Positions 58,760-64,000 of a stretch of DNA of 64,000 bases are shown one piece after another. The stretch's first letter is position 1; every line of letters begins with the position of its first letter. Source of the stretch: JAFGSI01 sp041287425 (lineage in GTDB: Bacteria; Chloroflexota; Anaerolineae; Anaerolineales; Villigracilaceae); assembly GCA_041287425.1 (NCBI GenBank), contig JBEULG010000032.1:3604-67603 (forward strand), given 5' to 3'. Both the position numbers and the translations under genes were made by a program. The notes beneath the pieces were generated by a model. The model ran no database searches. It saw only the letters and a list, made by a program, of their open reading frames with translations, and had not been told where the DNA came from.

Positions 58760-59985
58760 TGGCCGAGACGATCCACATGCCCAAACTGGGCTTCGACATG
58801 GCCGAAGGCACGCTCGTCCGCTGGCTGAAAAAGGAGGGCGAGGCGGTGACCAAGGGCGAGGTGCTGGCCGAAATCGAGACCGACAAGGCCACGGTGGAGG
58901 TGGAATCTTCGGCCTCCGGCGTGGTGCGCAAACTGCTCGTGGACGAGGGCGCGGTGGTGCCGGTGAATGCGCCGATTGCGATTGTGGGCGCGGCGGATGA
59001 AGTGATTAGTGAACAGTCGTCAGTCGTTCATGAAGCGCCCGCTGCCGTTTCGGTGCCGGACCGCGCGCCTGCTTCCGTTATGGAGACCGTTGCGCCGCCC
59101 GCGGCCGGTCACGTTAAGGCCAGTCCCCTGGCGAAACGCGTCGCCCGCGAGCGCGGCCTCGACCTGAGCCGCATCCAGGGCACAGGGCCGGGCGGGAGGA
59201 TTGTGCGGCGCGATATTGAAAGAGTCTTGAGTCAAGAGTCAGATAGTCGCATCGTGCCGACTCCGGACCATGCGACTATGGGACTATCAGACTCCAGACT
59301 ATCAGACTCTACGGTTCCTTTGACCAAACTGCGCCAGGCGATTGCCCGCCGGATGAGCGAGGCCAAGTCGAGCGTGCCGCATTTCTACGTGACCCATGAG
59401 TACAAGATGGACTTCCTGCTCGAAGTCCGCCGCCAGTTAAACAGTGCCCTGCCCGAGGAAGAGAAAGTTTCGGTCAACGATTTCATCGTCAGGGCCGTGG
59501 CGCTGGCTCTGCGTGAGTTCCCCAACCTGAACGCTTCCTTCGCCGGCGACAAGGTGATGCGGCATGGGGCGGTCAACATCGGTGTGGCGGTGGCGGTCGA
59601 GGGCGGCCTGCTGACGGTGGTCTGCAAGGACGCCGACGCCAAGTCCCTGCGCCAGATTGCCGCCGAGGTCAAGCGCATGGCCGCCGGGGCGCGCGAAGGG
59701 CGCGTCAAGCCGGAGGACATCGAAGGCTCGACCTTCTCGATTTCCAACCTGGGGATGTTCGATGTGGAGAACTTCGCCGCCATCATCAACCCGCCCGAAG
59801 CCGCGATTCTGGCCGTCGGCTCGGCGCGGCAGGTGCCGGTGGTGGAGGAGGGGCAGGTCAAGGTCGGCTGGCGGATGAAGGCCACGATTTCCGTAGACCA
59901 TCGCGTCAGCGACGGGGCCGAGGCGGCCCAGTTCATGCAGGCGCTGGCGAAGTATCTGGAGGAGCCGGTCAGGCTGCTGGTGTAG
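58759..59985 (+). CDS. pdhC: Dihydrolipoamide acyltransferase E2
   Basis: 408 residues: lipoyl domain (1-77, lipoyl-lysine in EIETDKATVEVES), E1/E3-binding domain (about 115-152, KASPLAKRVARERGLDLSRI) and catalytic domain with the final SVDHRVSDGA. Substrate range (acetyl or branched acyl) is not settled. Both linkers contain 7-bp-periodic DNA: 59002-59029 encodes EVISEQSSVVHE, and 59223-59311 encodes the SDSRIVPTP...LSDSRLSDST region. These look like in-frame repeat insertions tolerated by flexible linkers. A hairpin overlaps the stop codon. Confidence 0.95.
   Translation: MAETIHMPKLGFDMAEGTLVRWLKKEGEAVTKGEVLAEIETDKATVEVESSASGVVRKLLVDEGAVVPVNAPIAIVGAADEVISEQSSVVHEAPAAVSVPDRAPASVMETVAPPAAGHVKASPLAKRVARERGLDLSRIQGTGPGGRIVRRDIERVLSQESDSRIVPTPDHATMGLSDSRLSDSTVPLTKLRQAIARRMSEAKSSVPHFYVTHEYKMDFLLEVRRQLNSALPEEEKVSVNDFIVRAVALALREFPNLNASFAGDKVMRHGAVNIGVAVAVEGGLLTVVCKDADAKSLRQIAAEVKRMAAGAREGRVKPEDIEGSTFSISNLGMFDVENFAAIINPPEAAILAVGSARQVPVVEEGQVKVGWRMKATISVDHRVSDGAEAAQFMQALAKYLEEPVRLLV
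59002..59029. repeat. In-frame heptad array, first pdhC linker
   Basis: Four consecutive 7-bp units GTGATTA, GTGAACA, GTCGTCA, GTCGTTC within the linker after the lipoyl domain of E2, read in frame (about residues 82-90). Confidence 0.7.
59223..59311. repeat. In-frame repeat array, second pdhC linker
   Basis: Low-GC words recur with a 7-8-bp period: TTGAGTC, AAGAGTC, AGATAGT, then GGACTAT, CAGACTC, CAGACTAT, CAGACTC. The stretch encodes the linker between the E3-binding and catalytic domains of E2 (about residues 155-185). Confidence 0.65.
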
Positions 59986-60008
59986 GTCGGAGGGCCGCTC
60001 CGACCTAC
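59982..60008 (+). terminator. Hairpin at the pdhC stop codon
   Basis: GTAGGTCGGAG pairs perfectly with CTCCGACCTAC (11 bp, 5-nt loop GGCCG); the TAG stop is inside the 5' arm. No T tract follows, so it may act as a factor-dependent terminator or mRNA-stabilising hairpin. Confidence 0.6.
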
Positions 60009-60031
60009 GCTTCGAAAGCCTTGATGGGGGT

Positions 60032-60814
60032 TTACTTCGGCAGGGCGCGCAGCAGCGCAACCAGCGAGGCAAGCGCGCCGCAGCAAATGGCAAGCAGCCC
60101 CACCACGCCGAAAACAATTGCCATGCTCTTTCCGGTTTGAGCCTGCTTACCGGTTTGCAGTTGGACGGATTGGCCCAGCAGGGAGGTGACCACAAAGGGC
60201 TTGTCTTTGACTTTGCCAACCACCAGTTGCCCGTTGCGGAGCGCCGGGACGCCGATGACGGTCACGCGCTGTCCGCCGCGCAGTTCCCACAATTGGGCGC
60301 GGGATTCGAGATTGAAGACGCGCGGGTCAATGCCGACCTGGATGGCCGCCGCCTCCGCTGCTTCGCGGGTCGGGATGACGCCCTCGCCGAGCGAGACCTT
60401 ATCCAGCCCCTGCGGGTCCACCCAGACCGAGCCGCTCTCGTCTTCGAGCAGGAAGGGGACGCCGCGTAGTTTGTCGCCCGCGCCCCTCCAGCCGGTAAAC
60501 TCATCGCTGCGCTGTCCATACTCGTTTCGCTCAAATACTTCCACCTTCAGCCGGACGAAAGCCAGCGGCGCTTCGGGTGGACCGTCAATGGCTTGCGGAA
60601 CCTGTTTGATTACGCCCTCCAGCCGCACCGGTTGGTCAGATGACTTGAGCGTTGAAATTTTCGTTGGAACGGCGCTGTTGATGACGGCCAGGTTCTGGGT
60701 GTGTTTGCGCCAGGCATAGAACGCAACGGCGGCAAAAATCAGCAGCGGCACTCCGCAGCATAGGCCTCCCCCCAGCCAGAAAAGTACGCGCAAGAAATCT
60801 TCTCCCGATGTCAT
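60032..60814 (-). CDS. GIDE-domain-like membrane protein
   Basis: 260 residues. One N-terminal membrane helix (LFWLGGGLCCGVPLLIFAAVAFYAW), a soluble beta-rich domain, and a C-terminal membrane helix (SMAIVFGVVGLLAICCGALASLVALL). The central part (VRLEGVIKQVPQAI, VFERNEYGQRS, GVPFLLEDESGSVWVDPQG) resembles the bacterial GIDE domain related to the eukaryotic MUL1/GIDE membrane E3 ligase, without a RING finger. Start chosen at 60814 because GGGAGG lies 5 nt upstream. Convergent with pdhC. Function unknown. Confidence 0.7.
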   Translation of the reverse strand: MTSGEDFLRVLFWLGGGLCCGVPLLIFAAVAFYAWRKHTQNLAVINSAVPTKISTLKSSDQPVRLEGVIKQVPQAIDGPPEAPLAFVRLKVEVFERNEYGQRSDEFTGWRGAGDKLRGVPFLLEDESGSVWVDPQGLDKVSLGEGVIPTREAAEAAAIQVGIDPRVFNLESRAQLWELRGGQRVTVIGVPALRNGQLVVGKVKDKPFVVTSLLGQSVQLQTGKQAQTGKSMAIVFGVVGLLAICCGALASLVALLRALPK

Positions 60815-60881
60815 AAGAGCCTCCCATGTCTTTATAGCACGGGTCGGTGAGGGATTCAAGAGTTCTCCTTTGAACCACACA

Positions 60882-60901
60882 ACACCCCGGGCCGGGGGTG
60901 T
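60882..60901. other. GC-rich hairpin in the GIDE-MFS divergent region
   Basis: ACACCCC pairs with GGGGTGT around GGGCCG. It lies in the 110-nt divergent intergenic region; role unclear. Confidence 0.4.
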
Positions 60902-60924
60902 CGTTCGGGCTGTTTTGTGGTTTA

Positions 60925-62127
60925 ATGTCCCCGCATGCTCTCTTCTCTGGATTCACCGTGCTTCATTTCCCCTTCCTCCTCATCGAATTCCTCGACGAAC
61001 TCGTCTTTGGCGTGACCGACGCCGCCTGGCCGTTCATTCAGACCGAGCTGGGGCTGAACTACACCCAGATCGGCATCCTGCTGACCGCGCCGGGCCTCGT
61101 CTCGACCATCGTCGAACCGTTCCTGGGCGTGCTCGGCGATGTCTGGAAGCGGCGGCTGCTTATCCTGGGCGGCGGCGTCTGCTTCGTGCTGGCGCTCCTG
61201 GCGACCGGCCTGAGCGTCAGTTTCCTGCTTCTGCTCTTCGCCTTTTGCCTTTTCTACCCGGCCTCGGGCGCCTTCGTCAGCCTCTCGCAGGCCGCCCTGA
61301 TGGACGCCGACCCCGCCCGCCACGACCACAACATGGCACGCTGGACCTTCGCCGGTTCGCTGGGCGTCGTCCTCGGCCCGCCGCTCCTGATCGGCCTCTC
61401 GGCCCTCGGCTTCGGCTGGCGTGGCGTTTTCCTGGCGCTGACGCTGCTTGCCCTGCTCATCCTGCTCTTTGCCTGGCGGCGCATTCCGCCCGACGCACCC
61501 GGTCTGCCGAGTCTCCCCTCCCTGCGCGGCGTCCTGGACGGTTTTCGAAGCGCCCTGGGCGAATTGCGCAACCGGGACGTCCTGCGCTGGCTGGTGCTGC
61601 TCGAATTCTCCGACCTGATGCTGGACGTGCTGCTCGGCTTCCTGGCGCTCTACTTCCACGATGTGGCCGGTCTGACCGAGAGCCAGGCCGCCGGGGCGGT
61701 CTTCATCTGGCTGGTCGTCGGTCTGCTTGGCGACTTCTTGCTCATCCCGCTGCTGGAAAAAGTGGATGGTCTGGGCTACCTGCGCTGGAGCGTCCTGCTC
61801 GAACTCGTCCTCTTCCCGGCCTTCCTGCTCGTCCCCTGGGTCTGGCTCAAACTCGTCCTGGTCGGCCTGCTCGGCTTCTTCAACTCCGGCTGGTACGCCA
61901 TCCTGCAGGGACGGCTTTACTCATCCCTGCCGGGCAAATCCGCCTCGGTGATGACCCTCGGCACGGTCACCGGCTTGCTGGGCGGCCTGCTGCCCCTCGG
62001 CATCGGCCTCGCCGCCGACGCCTTCGGCCTGCGCGTTGCTATCTGGTTCCTGCTGGCCGGCCCCCTTGCCTTGCTCCTCGGCTTGCCCCCTTGCCATGCT
62101 CCTCGGCCTGCCCAGCCGCACTATTAA
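60925..62127 (+). CDS. Major facilitator superfamily transporter
   Basis: 400 residues with about twelve membrane helices. The loop between helices 2 and 3 reads GVLGDVWKRRLLILGG, the MFS motif A region (GxLxDrxGRR). Subfamily resembles proteins of the MFS_1 drug/sugar group; substrate unknown. ATG 60925 is preferred over GTG 60898, which lies in the intergenic hairpin; GTG 60958 is a further possibility. Its stop codon lies in a TTAACCA heptad repeat, and hemW follows 16 nt later. Confidence 0.82.
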   Translation: MSPHALFSGFTVLHFPFLLIEFLDELVFGVTDAAWPFIQTELGLNYTQIGILLTAPGLVSTIVEPFLGVLGDVWKRRLLILGGGVCFVLALLATGLSVSFLLLLFAFCLFYPASGAFVSLSQAALMDADPARHDHNMARWTFAGSLGVVLGPPLLIGLSALGFGWRGVFLALTLLALLILLFAWRRIPPDAPGLPSLPSLRGVLDGFRSALGELRNRDVLRWLVLLEFSDLMLDVLLGFLALYFHDVAGLTESQAAGAVFIWLVVGLLGDFLLIPLLEKVDGLGYLRWSVLLELVLFPAFLLVPWVWLKLVLVGLLGFFNSGWYAILQGRLYSSLPGKSASVMTLGTVTGLLGGLLPLGIGLAADAFGLRVAIWFLLAGPLALLLGLPPCHAPRPAQPHY

Positions 62128-62137
62128 CCATTAACCA
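62124..62137. repeat. Heptad repeat TTAACCA x2 at the MFS/hemW junction
   Basis: Two exact TTAACCA units at 62124-62130 and 62131-62137. The first supplies the TAA stop codon of the MFS gene. Confidence 0.65.
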
Positions 62138-62143
62138 TTCTCT

Positions 62144-63373
62144 ATGACCTGTTCTCTGTATTTTCACATCCCCTTCTGCCTCCACCGCTGCGCCTACTGT
62201 GACTTCAACACTTATGCCGGCCAACAGGACCTGATTCCCGCCTACGTGGACGCCCTCTGCCGTGAAATCGAAATCGTCGGCCGGAGGGCAGGCGGGCAGG
62301 TCTCCACCGTCTTCTTCGGCGGCGGCACGCCCTCCCTCCTGACCCCGCGCCAGTTCGAGCAAATCTTCGCTGCCCTGCATGCCCGCTTCGACATCCTCCC
62401 CGACGCCGAAATCTCCCTCGAAGCCAACCCCGGCACGGTCCGCCTCGACGCTCTGCGCGCCCTGCGCACCCTCGGCTTCAACCGCATCAGTTTCGGCGTC
62501 CAGTCCTTTCATTCGGACGAACTGCGCCAACTGGAACGCATTCACAGCCCCTTCGATGTCTTCGACGCCGTGACCTGGGCGCGCCGCGCCAGCTTCGACA
62601 ACCTGAACCTCGACCTCATCTACGGCCTGCCGGAACAACCCCTCGACCGGTGGACGGCTACGCTTCGATGGGCTTTGTCTCTCGCCCCGGAGCATCTCTC
62701 GCTCTACGCCCTGACGATTGAGCATGGCACGCCCTTCGGGCGCTGGGCGGCGCGCGGCCTGCTCCCGCTCCCGGACGCGGACGCGGCGGCAGACATGTAC
62801 GAGCGGGCCGGAGAAATACTCGCAGCGGCCGGCTTTGTGCAGTACGAGATTTCCAACTGGGCCAGGGATGACAGACAGCCATCTCAAAACCCGCCATTAT
62901 CCATCGTCCATGAACCATCTTTCGCCTGCCGCCACAACCTGACCTACTGGCGCGCCCAGCCCTACCTCGGCTTTGGCGCCGGGGCGCACGGATATTTCGA
63001 TAATTTGCGCGTAGCCAATGTATTGCGCATCAAAACCTACATCGAGCGCCTCACGAATTACGAATCCACGCATCACGAATCACGGAGCCGGAGACTCTCT
63101 CCTGCCGTCGTCAGCCTGCAACCTGTCAGCCGGGCCACTCAAATGCAAGAAGTCATGATGCTCGGCCTGCGGCTGACGCGCGAGGGCGTCTCCCGCCGGG
63201 GTTTTGCCGACCGCTTCGGGGTCGAGATGACGGACGTTTTTGGGGAAGAAATCTCAGAACTGCTCGGCCTGGGGCTGCTGGAGTGGGTAGAGGGGGAGGC
63301 TGCGCAGGTCTTGCGCCTGACTCCGCCCGCCCGTCTGCTTGGCAATCAGGTCTTCATGCGCTTTGTCGGCTGA
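62144..63373 (+). CDS. hemW: Radical SAM heme chaperone HemW
   Basis: 409 residues. The iron-sulfur cluster motif CxxxCxxC is C12-LHR-C16-AY-C19, preceded by YFHIPFC, the mark of HemW rather than HemN (which has an extra cysteine). SAM-binding FFGGGTPSLL and the C-terminal HemN_C domain (LGLRLTREGVSRRGF) follow. HemW delivers heme to respiratory proteins. Relative to the usual sequence two in-frame insertions are seen, about residues 247-262 (before CRHNLTYWR) and 304-329 (after YIERL), each built from 7-bp-periodic DNA. The rest is intact. Confidence 0.92.
   Translation: MTCSLYFHIPFCLHRCAYCDFNTYAGQQDLIPAYVDALCREIEIVGRRAGGQVSTVFFGGGTPSLLTPRQFEQIFAALHARFDILPDAEISLEANPGTVRLDALRALRTLGFNRISFGVQSFHSDELRQLERIHSPFDVFDAVTWARRASFDNLNLDLIYGLPEQPLDRWTATLRWALSLAPEHLSLYALTIEHGTPFGRWAARGLLPLPDADAAADMYERAGEILAAAGFVQYEISNWARDDRQPSQNPPLSIVHEPSFACRHNLTYWRAQPYLGFGAGAHGYFDNLRVANVLRIKTYIERLTNYESTHHESRSRRLSPAVVSLQPVSRATQMQEVMMLGLRLTREGVSRRGFADRFGVEMTDVFGEEISELLGLGLLEWVEGEAAQVLRLTPPARLLGNQVFMRFVG
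62894..62921. repeat. In-frame heptad array, hemW insertion 1
   Basis: Four consecutive units CCATTAT, CCATCGT, CCATGAA, CCATCTT inside hemW, encoding part of the extra segment between EISNWAR and CRHNL. Confidence 0.85.
63053..63087. repeat. In-frame heptad array, hemW insertion 2
   Basis: ACGAATT, ACGAATC, (C)ACGCATC, ACGAATC, ACGGAG in near-perfect 7-bp register inside hemW, encoding the start of the extra segment TNYESTHHESRS. Confidence 0.85.
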
Positions 63374-63500
63374 AGCGTTCCTCGTCGGCCTCCACCATGC
63401 CCGCTGACCTGGCCTCCGCAGAGGGCGGCCGAAGAACGGTAACGGCGGGATGGGCTTCCACGCGCCGTCCCCAGCGCCGCTCGGCGCGGGCGCGGACCGT

Positions 63501-64000
63501 TTAGGGAGAGGCGTATTCGCCGATGATTTCGGCCTGGTCAAGGACGTGGTCTGACATGGCGGCCAGCACTTGCTCTGTCGTTGCCGCAGGCGGCAGGTCC
63601 AGCAGGCTGTCGAGAACGTAGAGCGTGAAAGCGTAGCGATGCCTGCCTTCGGGGGGACAGGGACCGTCGTAGCCGATTCGTTTGATCAGCGCTCCGCCGG
63701 GGAAAGTTTCTCCCTCGCTGGCGAAGCGGGCAAAGTCGTTGCGGCCCTGCAGGGCACCGTTCTCCAATTGGCCGCCTGCGGGGACGTTCTCCGGCAGGCC
63801 GGCGAGACTCGGCGGGAGGTTATAGACCACCCAGTGCGAAAATCCCGCCTCCGTTGAGGCCCCCAGTGCGGCCCCGGCGTCCAAATCATGGACCAAGAGC
63901 AGCAGACTTTGCGCCTCGGCTGGTACGCCCGACCACTCCAGCGCCGGAGAGATATTCTCGCCGAAGCAGGTGTATTGCGGGGGAATTTCTCCGTTGGGTG
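63501..64000 (-). CDS. YbhB/YbcL (PEBP, Raf kinase inhibitor-like) protein, partial
   Basis: Open at the right edge; 165 codons are visible on the minus strand and the N-terminus is missing. NGEIPPQYTCFGENISPALEW is the phosphatidylethanolamine-binding-protein signature, followed by LLLVHDLDA, FSHWVVYNLPPSLAGLP, GYDGPCPPEGRHRYAFTLYVLD, all typical of bacterial YbhB. The family binds small anions or ligands; the physiological role in bacteria is unsettled. It converges on hemW across a 127-nt gap in which nothing was seen. Confidence 0.92.
   Translation of the reverse strand, partial: PNGEIPPQYTCFGENISPALEWSGVPAEAQSLLLLVHDLDAGAALGASTEAGFSHWVVYNLPPSLAGLPENVPAGGQLENGALQGRNDFARFASEGETFPGGALIKRIGYDGPCPPEGRHRYAFTLYVLDSLLDLPPAATTEQVLAAMSDHVLDQAEIIGEYASP

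Overview
The window reads as chromosomal DNA of a high-GC bacterium, most likely a Chloroflexota member of the Anaerolineae type. This is an inference from gene content: Shine-Dalgarno sites of the AGGAGG type, sigma70-like TATAAT promoters, a tRNA-Ile T-box, a yybP-ykoY manganese riboswitch, secreted NBR1-Ig-like proteins with Thr/Pro-rich tails, an orphan XPB/Ssl2 N-terminal protein, and ClpC together with Obg. No tRNA, rRNA, CRISPR array, prophage or complete insertion sequence was found. Nearly all sequence is coding, on both strands, in short operons separated by clear intrinsic terminators.

Layout. 1-4 kb (minus): start of a RibD_C-type reductase, obgE, clpC. 4-11 kb (plus): an acyltransferase-like protein, a membrane glycosyltransferase, a secreted protein built from a duplicated NBR1-Ig module, a DsbA-like oxidoreductase, a GNAT enzyme and a small membrane protein. 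11-17 kb (minus): P1 peptidase with an overlapping 58-residue gene, AI-2E family transporter, FHA protein, and a DprE1/DprE2-like oxidase-reductase pair. 17-23.5 kb (plus): GAF-GGDEF cyclase, XPB-N-like protein, an acyl carrier protein followed by two alpha-oxoamine synthases, and MgtC. 23.5-30 kb (minus): small-molecule kinase, nitroreductase, GH1 glucosidase, rlmB, a membrane-anchored LuxR-type regulator and cysS. 30-42 kb (plus except DegV): T-box and ileS, GNAT, the ribosomal protein operon rplU-rpmA-rpmE, then tdk, two hpt copies, a CCA/poly(A) polymerase-type enzyme, a kinase-like protein, an exonuclease and a hydrolase. 42-51 kb: zinc ribbon protein, response regulator, ppdK, a four-gene minus-strand group (S10 peptidase, lipoprotein, M24 peptidase, DUF1684) and a membrane-anchored HhH protein. 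51-56 kb (minus): a manganese-riboswitch operon (DedA, small membrane protein, P2A-type ATPase) and a membrane diguanylate cyclase. 56-64 kb: a MITE, pdhA-pdhB-pdhC, a GIDE-like membrane protein, an MFS transporter, hemW and a partial YbhB-type gene.

Themes. Central carbon metabolism is represented by ppdK and the pyruvate dehydrogenase operon, translation by ileS, cysS, rlmB, L21, L27, L31 and obgE, nucleotide salvage by tdk and hpt, and metal homeostasis by the riboswitch-controlled ATPase operon. The most unusual items are (i) ribosomal protein L31 fused to a domain resembling the RNA polymerase alpha C-terminal domain, (ii) a scattered set of short 7-bp-periodic arrays that sit between genes, inside the ileS T-box and in frame inside pdhC and hemW, (iii) the ACP plus two alpha-oxoamine synthases, and (iv) the P-type ATPase whose hinge motif lacks its usual aspartate.
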